Positions 1 through 9,038 of a stretch of DNA of 64,000 bases are shown one piece after another (the first letter of the stretch is position 1; each line of letters opens with the position of its first letter). This stretch comes from Rhodopseudomonas palustris. Lineage in GTDB: Bacteria > Pseudomonadota > Alphaproteobacteria > Rhizobiales > Xanthobacteraceae. Location: the NCBI RefSeq assembly GCF_013415845.1, contig NZ_CP058907.1, forward strand, positions 2,790,001 through 2,854,000. The letters run 5' to 3'. The notes beneath the pieces were generated by a model. The model saw only the letters and a list, made by a program, of their open reading frames with translations. It was not told where the DNA came from and ran no database searches. Both the position numbers and the translations under genes were made by a program.

Positions 1-356
1 TGATTGTTGAGATCCTCGCGATACACCGCGATGAACTTCACACGTGCTTTGGATTTCACCCCGAACGCCGCCGATGTTTCGCTGCCCGAACCCAGGTCGA
101 GCGCGTCGACATTGATGCCTTCGATGTGCTGGACGCCGGAGTTGAACTCCTTCCAATCGATCTTGTAGGGCGTTGCGGCGAGGCCTGCCGTTTCCAGCAA
201 GGTCTTGTGCAGTCCCTTGTAGAAGGCAATCCGCAGCGTGACCCCGGAGAGATCGGTTGGGGTGGCGGCTCGTGCGCTTGCTGTGCCCAGCAACCCGGAT
301 AACCCAAGACCCGCGCTGGCTTGCAACAAACGGCGACGCGACATGCCAATCGACAT
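1..356 (-). CDS. Sulfonate/taurine-type ABC transporter substrate-binding protein (partial, 3' end outside window)
   Basis: The minus-strand frame starts at ATG 356 (a second ATG is at 344) and runs off the left edge after about 118 residues. The N-terminus carries the twin-arginine motif SRRRLLQ followed by a hydrophobic stretch and an Ala-x-Ala cleavage region, so the protein is probably exported folded through Tat. After the signal, the sequence RIAFYKGLHKTLLETAGL and then YKIDWKEFNSGVQHIEGI resembles the start of SsuA/NMT1-like periplasmic binding proteins for aliphatic sulfonates. Its permease and ATPase would lie beyond the left edge. It is divergent from the GMC oxidoreductase. The ligand is inferred from family resemblance and the sulfur-related neighbourhood only. 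Confidence 0.75.
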   Translation of the reverse strand, partial: MSIGMSRRRLLQASAGLGLSGLLGTASARAATPTDLSGVTLRIAFYKGLHKTLLETAGLAATPYKIDWKEFNSGVQHIEGINVDALDLGSGSETSAAFGVKSKARVKFIAVYREDLNN

Positions 357-688
357 CAAACGACCTCTGACGTTTTGGAATCAGTCCTGAAGGGCGGTGT
401 CCACCACACGGTCGTCGCGGCCACCGAGCGAACGCGATGCTGACCAAGTCGACCAGCATTATCAACTATCCGACGAACAAAACGATGAAGAGCTCGCGGG
501 CGAGTGCTTTTGCAGAAATTCATTTCGACAGTTGGTCGGGGCGTAGGCGAAGTTGCCGCTCACGGCAAAGCGCTGAGGTCCATACTAAGTCCTCGCGATG
601 ATCGCTCGATTGACATCCGAATTGATTTCGAGCAATCCGCGCACCGTTCTTTATCCACTTGCTGACAACCGCTTTCTGACGGACTCCG
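357..688. other. Intergenic region between divergent genes
   Basis: About 330 bp between the divergent sulfonate-binding protein and GMC oxidoreductase genes. It must hold the promoters of both. I see no convincing ORF, RNA gene or operator palindrome in it. Confidence 0.6.
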
Positions 689-2293
689 ATGACACGCGCC
701 AATACGACCGAGACAGTTGATTTCATCATCGTGGGAGCAGGCTCATCGGGATGTGTCCTTGCCAATCGCCTCAGTGAGGACCCTGCCACCTCGGTCGCAC
801 TTTTGGAGGCAGGTCCCCGCGATTCCAACCCGTGGATTCACATTCCGATCGGCTATGCCAAGACGATCCGAAATCCCGACATCAACTGGTGCTACGAGAC
901 AGAGCCGGAGCCGACGATGGACGGGCGGCGGATCTTCTGGCCGCGCGGCAAGGTGCTCGGTGGGACCAGTAGCATCAACGGCCTTGTCTACATGCGGGGG
1001 CACCCTGACGATTATGACGGCTGGGCAGCCGCCGGCGCATCTGGGTGGGGCTGGTCTGATGTCCTCCCGTACTTCAAGCGCTCGGAGGATCAGGTCCGCG
1101 GCGCTGATGCGTATCATGGCGTGGGCGGGCCGCTCTCGGTCGCCGACCTCAGCGAGCGCAATCCGATCTGCCAGGCCTTCATCGACGCCGCCACCTCTGC
1201 CGGCGTACCGGCCAATCTGGACTTTAACGGCGAGTCCCAGGACGGCGTTGGCTATGTACAACTGACGACCCGTGGCGGTCGCCGTTGCTCCAGCGCGGTG
1301 GCGTTTCTGAGGCCGGCACTGCGGCGCGCCAATCTGCGCGTCGAGACCGAGGCGCTTGTCGGCCGTGTCGTGATCGAGGGCGGCCGAGCTGTCGGTGTGG
1401 AATATCTACGCGGCGGCGAACGGCGGGTCCTGCGTGCGCGATCCGAGGTGATCCTGTGCGGGGGCGCTGTCAATTCGCCGCAGCTGCTGCAATTGTCGGG
1501 CATCGGTCCTGCCGCACATCTGGCGAGCGTCGCTATCGAACCGGTGCTGGATTTGCCTGCCGTCGGTGCCAATCTGCAGGATCACCTCCAGGTTCGCATC
1601 GTCTGGAAGGCGGCCCATCCGCTGACATTGAACGATATCGTCCGCAACCCGGTGCGCAAGCTATGGATGGGGGCGCGATATCTGCTGAACCGGTCCGGCC
1701 CGATGACGATCAGCGCATGCCAGGTCGGGCTGTTTGCGCGGACACGTGCGGAGCTGACTCGTCCGGATATCCAGTATCATTTCATGATGTTCAGCGCCGA
1801 GAGCTCTGCGGACCAGCTTCATGCGTTCTCAGGCTTCACCGCGAACGTGTGCCAGCTGCGCCCCGAAAGTCGCGGCAGCGTGCTGATCGCTGCCCCTGAT
1901 CCGCGCCAGGCCCCGCGCATCCGAGCGAACTATCTGGCAACCGAAACGGATCGCCGCGCTGTCATTGATGGCTTGCGTTTGGCACGGACCATCGCGAGCG
2001 AGAAGCCGCTCGCGGACTTTATCGTCGAGGAGTATTTGCCGGGAGCCGGCGCCACCAGCGACGACGCGCTTTTGGAGCACGCCCGTCAGAAGGGGCAGAC
2101 GCTGTTTCATCCGGCCGGCACCTGCGCGATCGGGCCGGTGCTCGATCCGCAGTTGCGGGTCCGCGGCATCGAAGGATTGCGTGTCGCCGATTGCTCCGTG
2201 ATGCCGACGCTGGTGTCCGGCAACACTAATGCGCCTGCGGTGATGATCGGTGAAAAGGCGGCCGACCTCGTTCTCCGGCAGCGAATTGCTTGA
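689..2293 (+). CDS. GMC-family FAD oxidoreductase (choline dehydrogenase-like)
   Basis: A 534-residue flavoprotein of the glucose-methanol-choline oxidoreductase family, which oxidises alcohols with FAD. The dinucleotide-binding motif GAGSSG is at residues 16-21, with the acidic ELEAG-type strand end (LLEAGPRDS) about 20 residues on. The family signature around GRKVLGG appears as PRGKVLGGTSSINGLVY near residue 90. The C-terminal catalytic pair is present: His in HPAGTCAIGP (about 474) and Asn in SGNTNAPAV (about 514). Length is normal and no signal peptide is visible, so it should be cytoplasmic. It is divergent from a sulfonate-type binding protein and ends convergently with the ssu operon. 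The substrate cannot be read from the sequence; choline itself is only one possibility. Confidence 0.9.
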   Translation: MTRANTTETVDFIIVGAGSSGCVLANRLSEDPATSVALLEAGPRDSNPWIHIPIGYAKTIRNPDINWCYETEPEPTMDGRRIFWPRGKVLGGTSSINGLVYMRGHPDDYDGWAAAGASGWGWSDVLPYFKRSEDQVRGADAYHGVGGPLSVADLSERNPICQAFIDAATSAGVPANLDFNGESQDGVGYVQLTTRGGRRCSSAVAFLRPALRRANLRVETEALVGRVVIEGGRAVGVEYLRGGERRVLRARSEVILCGGAVNSPQLLQLSGIGPAAHLASVAIEPVLDLPAVGANLQDHLQVRIVWKAAHPLTLNDIVRNPVRKLWMGARYLLNRSGPMTISACQVGLFARTRAELTRPDIQYHFMMFSAESSADQLHAFSGFTANVCQLRPESRGSVLIAAPDPRQAPRIRANYLATETDRRAVIDGLRLARTIASEKPLADFIVEEYLPGAGATSDDALLEHARQKGQTLFHPAGTCAIGPVLDPQLRVRGIEGLRVADCSVMPTLVSGNTNAPAVMIGEKAADLVLRQRIA

Positions 2294-2397
2294 GCCTTGT
2301 CAATCGCGGGCGAGCGAGCTGCCAGCGCTGGAAGAGACTCGGTGTGATTGGGGTTTAGCGTGCGGCGGCGACCGCGCATCTCATGCCGTAGCAGACG

Positions 2398-2724
2398 TCA
2401 AGCCGGCTGGGCCGCTTCGACGACGGTGACCGTTCCGGCTTCGTTGTCGGTCTTGGCAAACACCGTGAAGAACTCGATCTCCGGCTCCATGCCGTAGCGC
2501 TGGACGATGCCGTCGCGCCAGGGACCGGAGTAGAATGCCTCGGCGTCCGCCTGGCTCGCCCATTGATACACGCCGCCGGCGACGCCGCGCTCGCTCCAGA
2601 TGAAGTGCTTGCTGAGCAGGCCCTTCACAGACTGAAAGCCCGGCGCAATCGATTCGAAATGATCTCGGCATGCGGCCCGGTCGATATCTGCGGACAGGCG
2701 ATAGCGCACGATGGCGGTGATCAT
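2398..2724 (-). CDS. YdhR/antibiotic-biosynthesis-monooxygenase-like small protein
   Basis: A 108-residue protein starting MITAIVRYRLSADIDRAA, with the ferredoxin-like alpha/beta pattern of dimeric YdhR/ABM monooxygenases (FESIAPGFQSVKGLLSKHF and GGVYQWASQADAEAFYSG are typical). The ATG is preceded by a good Shine-Dalgarno (GAGGAGAAT). It is the last gene of the minus-strand operon ssuA-ssuC-ssuB-osmC-this gene, 31 bp after osmC. In sulfonate operons small monooxygenases can act on the imported compound or on reactive products, but such proteins often have no known substrate. The role here is inferred from operon position only. Confidence 0.75.
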   Translation of the reverse strand: MITAIVRYRLSADIDRAACRDHFESIAPGFQSVKGLLSKHFIWSERGVAGGVYQWASQADAEAFYSGPWRDGIVQRYGMEPEIEFFTVFAKTDNEAGTVTVVEAAQPA

Positions 2725-2755
2725 CGATTCTCCTCTGACGGTGTGAGCATGTCGA

Positions 2756-3265
2756 CTATACGCGATGCAGCGACACGGACACTTTCGGGCCGTTCTTGAT
2801 GGTCTGATACACCACGCAATAGCGTTCGGTCAGTTTCAAGAGCAGATCGAGCTTGTCCTGCGGCGCGTCCGTTCCGACTTCTAATCGGAGCCTGATCTCG
2901 CGAAAGCCGACCGGCGTGTCCTTGTCGACGCCGAGCGTGCCGCGAAAATCCAGATCGCCTTCAGCGACCACGTCGCCCCGTGTCAAGGGCAGCTCGATTG
3001 CGGTCGCAACCGACTTCAGCGTGACGCCGGCGCAGGCGACAAGCGCCTCGAGAAGCATGTCCCCCGAACACAGTTCCAGCCCAGAGCCGCCGGTCGCCGG
3101 ATGCAGGCCGGCCGTTGCCAATGCCTTGCCAGTTTCGACCTTGCAACTGATGCCGTCAGCATCGATCGCTCCTTTGGCCTTCAGGGTGATCAGCGCGGTG
3201 GTCGGATCGGCCTTATAGCGTTCCTTGATCGGCGCCTGCAGCGCGCGCAATTCCAGCGCATCCAT
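2756..3265 (-). CDS. OsmC/Ohr-family peroxidase-like protein
   Basis: A 169-residue OsmC-family protein. Members reduce organic hydroperoxides with two conserved cysteines, both seen here: Cys66 in LELCSGD and Cys78 in LVACAGVTL. The N-terminal beta region (TALITLKAKGAIDADGIS) fits the swapped-dimer fold. The start is supported by a strong Shine-Dalgarno (GGGAGGAG) upstream of ATG 3265. It lies 28 bp downstream of the sulfonate ABC ATPase in the same direction, so it is probably cotranscribed. OsmC-type genes often sit in sulfur-acquisition operons, where they may protect against or process reactive sulfur or oxygen species; that link is an inference. Confidence 0.88.
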   Translation of the reverse strand: MDALELRALQAPIKERYKADPTTALITLKAKGAIDADGISCKVETGKALATAGLHPATGGSGLELCSGDMLLEALVACAGVTLKSVATAIELPLTRGDVVAEGDLDFRGTLGVDKDTPVGFREIRLRLEVGTDAPQDKLDLLLKLTERYCVVYQTIKNGPKVSVSLHRV

Positions 3266-3293
3266 TCTGGTCGCTCCTCCCTGTTTCGACTAG

Positions 3294-4073
3294 TTATATC
3301 CCGGCGCCCTCGACGAGCAAATCGTCGGCCCGGCGTCCGGTCCGCTGCAGCGAGCGATCGAGTGAATGCAGGATGGCGTGCTTGAGGTCTTCGAACGCCG
3401 CCGAGGTGCGGTGGCGTGGACGCGGCAGGTCGACCGCTATTTCCTCGAACAGCCGTCCCGGCCTCGGCCGCATCACCAAGACGCGATCGGCGAGCGCCAC
3501 GGTTTCCTCGACGTCGTGGGTCACCAGGATCAGCGTCGGCCGGGTATCGGCCCAGAGATCGAGCAGGTGATCCTGCAGATCCGTACGAGTGAAAGCGTCG
3601 AGCGCCGAGAACGGCTCGTCGAGCAGAATGACTTCCGGCTGCGGCACTAGCGCCCGTGCGATCGCAACGCGCTGGGCTTGGCCGCCAGACAGTTCGCGGG
3701 GCCACGCCTTCGCCTTGTCGGCCAGTCCCACTCGGGCAAGTGCGGCGGCGACGCGAGCGTGGCGGTCCGATCGCGGCAGCTGTTCGAGACCAAAGCCGAC
3801 ATTGTCGGCGACGCTCAGCCATGGCAGCAGCCGTGGTTCCTGAAAAATGATGCCGATCTTGGGGTGCGGCGCCGTGATGGTTTCGCCGTCCAGCACGATG
3901 GTGCCTGCGGTCGCCCGATCGAGACCGGCGATCGCCCGCAGCAAGGTCGACTTGCCGCAGCCCGAGCCGCCGATCACCGCGACGATCTCGCCGAGATTGA
4001 CCCTCGCGGAGAACGATTGCAGGGCGTGAACGCCGTTGGGGTAGGTCTTGTCGACGCCGTCGAGCACCAGCAT
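3294..4073 (-). CDS. ssuB: Aliphatic sulfonate-type ABC transporter ATPase
   Basis: A 259-residue ABC ATPase of the SsuB/TauB group. Walker A is at residues 35-43 (GGSGCGKST), the signature LSGGQAQRVAIARAL near 129-143, Walker B VILLDEPFSALD near 152, and the switch His in LVTHDVEETVAL. The stop codon of the permease and this ATG overlap by one base (TGATG), which marks ATG 4073 as the start; the longer open frame reaching 4844 is read-through of the permease gene in another frame. It powers import by the permease and binding protein just upstream. Family and context point to organosulfonates. Sulfate or cysteine repression would be expected, but no regulator is next to it. Confidence 0.9.
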   Translation of the reverse strand: MLVLDGVDKTYPNGVHALQSFSARVNLGEIVAVIGGSGCGKSTLLRAIAGLDRATAGTIVLDGETITAPHPKIGIIFQEPRLLPWLSVADNVGFGLEQLPRSDRHARVAAALARVGLADKAKAWPRELSGGQAQRVAIARALVPQPEVILLDEPFSALDAFTRTDLQDHLLDLWADTRPTLILVTHDVEETVALADRVLVMRPRPGRLFEEIAVDLPRPRHRTSAAFEDLKHAILHSLDRSLQRTGRRADDLLVEGAGI

Positions 4074-4915
4074 CAGGCTTCTCCGTCGTGCCGGCCGAAC
4101 GCATCCTGCCAACGCAGCAGGGGCAGGGTGGCGATCTCGATCAGCCAGTCGGTGGTCTTGCCGAGCACGGCGAAGATCACGATCGCTGCGACGATCTGCG
4201 CCGGCTTGCCAAGCTGTTGCCCGTCGATCAGCAGGAAGCCGAGCCCCTCCGAGGCGCCCATGAACTCCGCCGCGACCACGAACATCCAGCCGAGCCCCAG
4301 CCCAACGCGGAGCGCCAGCACATAGGCTGGCAGCACTGCCGGCAGGAGGATGCGCCGGATCATCGCCGGGCCGGACAATCGGAACGCGCGGCCGACCTCG
4401 ACAATCTTCCGATCCACCGAGCGGATCGCACCCATCACGCCGAGATACACCGGGAAGAACACGCCGACCGCAATCAGTGCCACCTTCGAGGTCTCGAAGA
4501 TCCCGAGCCACAGAATGAACAGCGGCACCCACGCGATCGACGGGATCGCGCGTAGCGCCTGGACGGTCGGATCGAGCAGCCGGCGCGCCAGACTCCAATA
4601 GCCCGCGACCGCGCCGAGCAGCGTCCCGGACAGCACGCCGAGACCGAAGCCGGCGGCGACCCGACCGAGCGTCGCGGCAACATGACGGGTGAGTTCTCCG
4701 GTTCGCGCCAGTTCGGCAATGGTCGAAAACACGCGGGACGGCGGCGGCACCAGCCGGCCGTTGGACCAGCCGAAATACACGGCCGCTTCCCACCCGACCG
4801 CCACCGTCAGCGGCAACAGCAGTCCGAGCGCCGGCCCTCGCCAACGCGGCGCACGGCGCTGCGCCGATGGGGCCACCGTCGTGACCGGCGCGGCGTTGTC
4901 TAACGTCAAGGTCAT
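4073..4915 (-). CDS. ssuC: Aliphatic sulfonate-type ABC transporter permease
   Basis: A BPD-type inner-membrane permease of about 280 residues with roughly six hydrophobic segments. The cytoplasmic coupling loop EVGRAFRLSGPAMIRRILLPA, with the EAA-like Gly, contacts the ATPase. It belongs to the SsuC/TauC family. An ATG at 4975 is open in frame, but it falls in the loop of a perfect hairpin (4965-4984) and lacks a ribosome site, so I prefer ATG 4915 (MTLTLDNAAP). The gene sits between the binding protein and ATPase in the minus-strand operon and overlaps the ATPase by one base. The sulfonate substrate is inferred. Confidence 0.87.
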   Translation of the reverse strand: MTLTLDNAAPVTTVAPSAQRRAPRWRGPALGLLLPLTVAVGWEAAVYFGWSNGRLVPPPSRVFSTIAELARTGELTRHVAATLGRVAAGFGLGVLSGTLLGAVAGYWSLARRLLDPTVQALRAIPSIAWVPLFILWLGIFETSKVALIAVGVFFPVYLGVMGAIRSVDRKIVEVGRAFRLSGPAMIRRILLPAVLPAYVLALRVGLGLGWMFVVAAEFMGASEGLGFLLIDGQQLGKPAQIVAAIVIFAVLGKTTDWLIEIATLPLLRWQDAFGRHDGEA

Positions 4916-4964
4916 GACCAAACCGCTTCCCAATTTGGCTTCAACATGAAGGGCTGCATTTACC

Positions 4965-4984
4965 GGGGCCGACATTCCGGCCCC
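4965..4984 (-). terminator. Perfect hairpin between ssuA-like and ssuC-like genes
   Basis: A 7-bp perfect stem (GGGGCCG / CGGCCCC) with a 6-base loop lies 55 bp after the binding-protein stop. There is no T-run, so it is more likely an mRNA stabiliser or partial terminator keeping binding-protein mRNA in excess over permease mRNA, a common arrangement in ABC operons. Confidence 0.45.
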
Positions 4985-5038
4985 GCAAGCTGTCCGCCTC
5001 GCGAGCGATGGGCCGTCCGCAGCCGCCCTGTGGCGTGC

Positions 5039-6013
5039 TTAGTTGGTCGGCAGCGGCACCTGATCGTCGATCAGCGTGTCGAGCACCGCTTTGACGTCGA
5101 CCGACGGCTGGATCACGCCGGCCTGCTGCAACGCCAGTCCGGCGGCGAGAATAGAGTCACGCTGCGGCGTGCCGATCCGGCTATGTGTGAGTTCGGTGCG
5201 TTCCTTGAGCTGCTTGTCGACCACGGCCTCGGGCAGCTTGGTGACGCCAATGAACGCTTGCTTCAGCTCGTCGTAATGAGTGAGCGAGTACTTGCGCGCG
5301 TCTTCGTAGACGGCGAGCACGCGCCGAACCAGATCCGGATGCTCCTTGAGGAAGTCATCGCGGACGTTGAGGATTCCCCAGGTGTTGGCCTCGGGCTTGC
5401 GGTAGAACAACTTCGCGCCTTCCTCGACTTCGGCTTGCGCCATCATCGGATCGAGACCTGCCCAGGCATCCACATCGCCGCGGATCAGCGCGGCTTTGCC
5501 ATCGGCGTGCTGCAGCAGCACCGGGGTGATGTCGTTCTGGCTCAGGCCGGCACCAAGCAATGCGCGCACCAGGAAAATATGGGGATCGGTGCCGCGAGTC
5601 ACCGCCACGCGTTTTCCCTTGAGGTCGGCGACGGAGGCGATCTTGGAATCCTTGGTGGTCACCAGCGCAGTCCATTCGGGCCGTGAATAGACATAGATCG
5701 ACTTGATCGGATTGCCGTTGATCTTGGCAACCAACGCGGCCGAACCTGCGGTCGAGCCGAAATCGATCGAGCCGGCGTTGAGGAATTCGAGCGCTTTGTT
5801 GGAGCCAGCCGACTGCACCCAGACGATGCCTATGCCGTCCTTCGCGAATTCCTTTTCGAGCAGACCTTGCTGCTTGAGCACGATCGAAACGGGATTGTAG
5901 GTCGCCCAATCGATCCTGATCTCCTTCGGCTTGTCGGCGGCAATGACAGCGGTCGGCGCCAGCATTGTTGCCAGGACCAGACTGGTCATCAGGCGCCGGG
6001 ATAGGGTCGTCAT
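5039..6013 (-). CDS. ssuA: Aliphatic sulfonate-type ABC transporter substrate-binding protein
   Basis: A periplasmic binding protein of about 324 residues. The N-terminus MTTLSRRLMTSLVLATMLA followed by PTAVIAA is a standard signal peptide. The mature part matches SsuA/NMT1-like proteins: IRIDWATYNPVSIVLK, FGSTAGSAALVAKING and a ligand-cleft-type LKGKRVAVTRGTDPHIFL. The start is set at ATG 6013, which has the Shine-Dalgarno AGGAGAGGA just upstream; an in-frame ATG at 6037 has none. It is the first gene of the operon ssuA-ssuC-ssuB-osmC-monooxygenase, and binds the substrate outside the membrane. The ligand (alkane sulfonates or related organosulfur) follows from family and context and has not been shown. 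Confidence 0.88.
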   Translation of the reverse strand: MTTLSRRLMTSLVLATMLAPTAVIAADKPKEIRIDWATYNPVSIVLKQQGLLEKEFAKDGIGIVWVQSAGSNKALEFLNAGSIDFGSTAGSAALVAKINGNPIKSIYVYSRPEWTALVTTKDSKIASVADLKGKRVAVTRGTDPHIFLVRALLGAGLSQNDITPVLLQHADGKAALIRGDVDAWAGLDPMMAQAEVEEGAKLFYRKPEANTWGILNVRDDFLKEHPDLVRRVLAVYEDARKYSLTHYDELKQAFIGVTKLPEAVVDKQLKERTELTHSRIGTPQRDSILAAGLALQQAGVIQPSVDVKAVLDTLIDDQVPLPTN

Positions 6014-6562
6014 GGGTTTCCTCTCCTCTTGGTTCATTGCTGTTGTTCCGCGGGTCGCGTCGTTCGATGCGACGAAGATACCTCCACGAAACAGGAGATT
6101 TGTCAGTTAGTTATCTGGGCAAATCAACCAAAAAGAAGTTCTCTAAATTCGACTGGTACAAGAATGAGATTGTAGGGCGGAGCATGCTTTCAGCATGGAA
6201 AGACTGCCGTGATCGCCGGCTGCTCCGCGTCGACGGACGGCGCCTGCCGATCAGCTTCAATGCTGTCGCGACGATGGGGAAGGGGCCAGCCCTGACGTGC
6301 CTGACATTTGGCAGGGAGCTGTTCTTTGTTCTCGACCTCGTCGGGGTGGATGATGACGTCGCCGATCGGGCACGGAGATGCATTGCGGCTGGTCGGTAGT
6401 AGCCGACCTCGGCCGCAATGAGCGGAGACGACAGATTTCCGTCTTGGTCGGCACCAGGGATTCGAAGGGGCTACCGGCCTATCGCCGTTGCTCGAGCGAC
6501 GCTGACCTCGAGGTCGAGAGTCTCCAGATCAGCCGGCCCGGTCGCCCGCAGCGGGAGCCGCT
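6014..6562. other. Non-coding stretch upstream of the ssu operon
   Basis: About 550 bp between the start of ssuA (minus) and the end of the PLP-enzyme gene (minus). It should contain the ssu operon promoter. The open frames have poor codon bias and no ribosome sites. A short T-loop/CCA-like string at 6445-6470 does not fold as a tRNA. Confidence 0.5.
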
Positions 6563-7771
6563 TCATCCGAGTGCGGTCTCGAGATCCGCGATGATATCGG
6601 CGGAATCCTCGATGCCGACTGACAGGCGAAAGACACCGTCGCCGGCCCAGGCGCGATAACTCGCCGCCGCGTCGCCGGTCAGTCGGAACGACGAGCGCAA
6701 AATGTCCTCGGTCGGGATGTAGACCAGCAGGCTCTTGGTCTTGCCGAGCGAGACCGCGTAGGAGACGACGCGCATCCGCTCGGCGAGTTGCTCGGCCAAT
6801 GCCGGTCCGTCGCCATTCACTGTGAACGAGAGCAGGCCTGAGAAGCAACGCATGGTTCGTTGCGCCAGCTCGTGCTGCGGATGGCGAGGCGAGCCGGGCC
6901 AGTAGACCGCCTTCACCTTCGGGTGGTTGGCGAGAAGCGCTTCGACGGCTCTTGCGTTGGCCTCGTGCAGCCGCATCCGCGGCGCGAGTGTCTCGAGACC
7001 CCGTAGGATCAACCACGCCGAGAACGGCGCCAAACAGCCGCCGAGGTGGATCAGGCTGCCGCGGCGCAGTCGCGCGATCGCCTCGGCTCGTCCGATCACC
7101 GCGCCGCCGAGCGTGTCGCCGTGACCGCAGATGTATTTGGTCAGCGAGTGGACGACGTAGTCGGCGCCGAGTTCGAGTGGCCGGAGACCGAGCGGAGTCG
7201 CGATCGTTACGTCGACCGACAATTCGGCGCCGGCCGCGTGCACGAGCGGAGCAATCGCGGCGATATCCGCAAGGCGGAGGATCGGATTGGCCGGCGTTTC
7301 GATATGAACCAGCCGGGTGTTGGGACGAAGCGCTGCCGCAATCGCCTCGGGCCTCGACGAATCCACGGTCGTAACCGCGATGCCATTGCGAGTGAGCTCA
7401 TCATGGGCGAGTTCGGCGACGCCGGCGTAGCAGACGTCGGACAGCACCAGATGGTCGCCGGCATGGAGGCGGTCGGAAAACAACGCGGCCACGGCGGCCA
7501 TGCCGGACGCGAATGTCACCGCGGCTTCGCCGGCATCGAGCGCCGCCAGCCGCGCCTCCAGCAGCTCGACGGTGGGATTGCTCCATCTTGTGTAGAAATG
7601 CGGAGCGGCGGCACCGAGGTCGTTGGCGGAGAAGCCGACTGCGTTGGGCGCGGTGAGAAAGCTCGCACTGAGAGCAGGGCCGGGCGTCACCGGATCTCCG
7701 ACCTGGCGGTGTTGCTCACCCATATACAGGGCCCAGGTAGCCGGGCCCCATTGCTTCGCTGCTTTGGTCAT
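6563..7771 (-). CDS. Cys/Met-metabolism PLP-dependent enzyme (O-acetylhomoserine sulfhydrylase / cystathionine gamma-synthase family)
   Basis: A 402-residue PLP enzyme. Lys212 in HSLTKYICGHGD is the Schiff-base lysine. YTRWSNPT (60-67) gives the Tyr/Arg that bind the neighbouring subunit's cofactor phosphate, ASGMAA (88-93) the glycine-rich phosphate loop, and Asp187 pairs with the pyridine nitrogen. Family members join sulfide, methanethiol or cysteine to acylated homoserine, or split cystathionine; residues alone do not settle which. The setting, among organosulfur importers and a nitrogenase-like Mar operon, favours thiol fixation into methionine, as the sulfhydrylase does downstream of Mar in Rhodospirillum. 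It appears monocistronic. I see no SAM riboswitch in the 230 bp upstream. Confidence 0.85.
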   Translation of the reverse strand: MTKAAKQWGPATWALYMGEQHRQVGDPVTPGPALSASFLTAPNAVGFSANDLGAAAPHFYTRWSNPTVELLEARLAALDAGEAAVTFASGMAAVAALFSDRLHAGDHLVLSDVCYAGVAELAHDELTRNGIAVTTVDSSRPEAIAAALRPNTRLVHIETPANPILRLADIAAIAPLVHAAGAELSVDVTIATPLGLRPLELGADYVVHSLTKYICGHGDTLGGAVIGRAEAIARLRRGSLIHLGGCLAPFSAWLILRGLETLAPRMRLHEANARAVEALLANHPKVKAVYWPGSPRHPQHELAQRTMRCFSGLLSFTVNGDGPALAEQLAERMRVVSYAVSLGKTKSLLVYIPTEDILRSSFRLTGDAAASYRAWAGDGVFRLSVGIEDSADIIADLETALG

Positions 7772-8003
7772 CGTTGCATCCCGTGTCGCATGTCTTCAGC
7801 GACCATAGCGGGGATTGGAGCTCGCTGCGATCATGCCTGTCCTGTCGGTTCGTCACGGCTCCATCGGACGACGACCGAAATCGTCGCCCGAACGCCGCAT
7901 CTCCGAGCGGGCATGGTCTATGGTGCGATACAGTTTTTCTCGGGCGAGACCTGCGAAGGTGGCAAGCTCTCGTCTCGAGCCCTGTGTCGTGGGCTGCGCT
8001 TGG

Positions 8004-9038
8004 TCAGTGCCGGGAGAGGAAGTTTCTGACTTCGTCGAACAGTCGGTCCCGGGCCTTTTCCACAATGATGAAGTGGCTTGCAGCGGGGATTTCGATCAGC
8101 TCGCGAATCTTCGCGTTCTTCAATTGGCCGAACAGCGCCAGCTGCAGCGACCTCGGCGTGAGGTCGTCCCACTCGCCGCGGATGATTAGGGTCCGCGCCT
8201 TGATGGCGGCTGCGTCATAGGGCTGCTGCGCCTGCCACGACACGTCCGCCGCAACGCCGGTCGGCGACCTGAACAGTTCGGGCGTGCGTCCCGCAGCCTC
8301 CGGCTGACTGTCGCGCACGGCCTTCTCCCACAGCGCGACGGTGCTGTCGGGCAGGATCAACTTCGCCTGTTCCGCTGGGACGCCCTTTTGAATCCGCGCG
8401 CGCGAGTCGGCCAGCGTCCATTCCTGCCATGCCTTCTTGGGTGGACCCGCGGTGACGGGCTTATCGAATGCCCACAGCGGCGCGACAAGCACGAGCGACG
8501 ACACCTTGTCGGGATTGGCCGCCGCATAGGCACCGCTGATCACGCCGCCCCAAGACCACCCGATCACCTGCAGGCTGTCGATCTTGCGTTTGGTGCGAAT
8601 GAAATCGGCAGCGGAGGTGAAGTCCGCGACGGCTTCGGCCGTTGTCGCCACCGGCGGGTTGCTCTCGGCCGGCGCCCGCAGTGCCTCGGGCCATGTCGAC
8701 CGGCCATAGCCGCGAACGTCGACCAGCCACACGTCCCAGCCGGCCCGCGCGAGATCGTCGGCCCACGATGCGCCGTCGACAGGCAGATCGAACACGAGTT
8801 CGGAAGCCAGCGAGGCGCCGTGCACGTAGAGCACCGTGCGATCGCCCCGGGAGACGTCCGTACCCGCGGGACGTTTGTTGCGGACGAACAGTTCGATTCC
8901 GGGAGCCGATGACTTGATCTTGAAGTCCTCGGTGACGATCCCGGCTTCCGCCTTCGCCGATGCGATCGGCCAGAGGACAACGGCGAGCATCGTGAACAGT
9001 CCCGAGGTGATGGCGGCGATCAGGGCCTTTTGTGACAT
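8004..9038 (-). CDS. Exported alpha/beta hydrolase
   Basis: About 344 residues with an N-terminal signal-like segment (KALIAAITSGLFTMLAVVLW, then an Ala-Lys-Ala site). The alpha/beta-hydrolase triad is visible: nucleophile Ser in GWSWGG, Asp in RGEWDDLTP and His in AASHFIIVEKA. The oxyanion HG motif appears as YVHGASLASE. ATG 9038 has the Shine-Dalgarno GGAAGGA; the upstream in-frame TTG does not. The enzyme should hydrolyse an ester, amide or lactone in the periplasm. It is divergent from a Tat-exported carboxylesterase, so the two may share a regulatory region and perhaps a substrate class. No specific substrate can be named. Confidence 0.85.
   Translation of the reverse strand: MSQKALIAAITSGLFTMLAVVLWPIASAKAEAGIVTEDFKIKSSAPGIELFVRNKRPAGTDVSRGDRTVLYVHGASLASELVFDLPVDGASWADDLARAGWDVWLVDVRGYGRSTWPEALRAPAESNPPVATTAEAVADFTSAADFIRTKRKIDSLQVIGWSWGGVISGAYAAANPDKVSSLVLVAPLWAFDKPVTAGPPKKAWQEWTLADSRARIQKGVPAEQAKLILPDSTVALWEKAVRDSQPEAAGRTPELFRSPTGVAADVSWQAQQPYDAAAIKARTLIIRGEWDDLTPRSLQLALFGQLKNAKIRELIEIPAASHFIIVEKARDRLFDEVRNFLSRH

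Noticed and set aside
5965..6399. 144-codon plus-strand frame upstream of ssuA
   Set aside because: It overlaps the ssuA start, has no ribosome site, poor codon bias and no recognisable domain.
6445..6470. Minus-strand string TTCGAATCCCTGGTGCCGAC followed by CA, resembling a tRNA 3' end
   Set aside because: The five bases before the T-loop do not pair with those after it, no acceptor 5' strand lies upstream and the discriminator position does not fit. Chance similarity is likelier than an attachment-site remnant.
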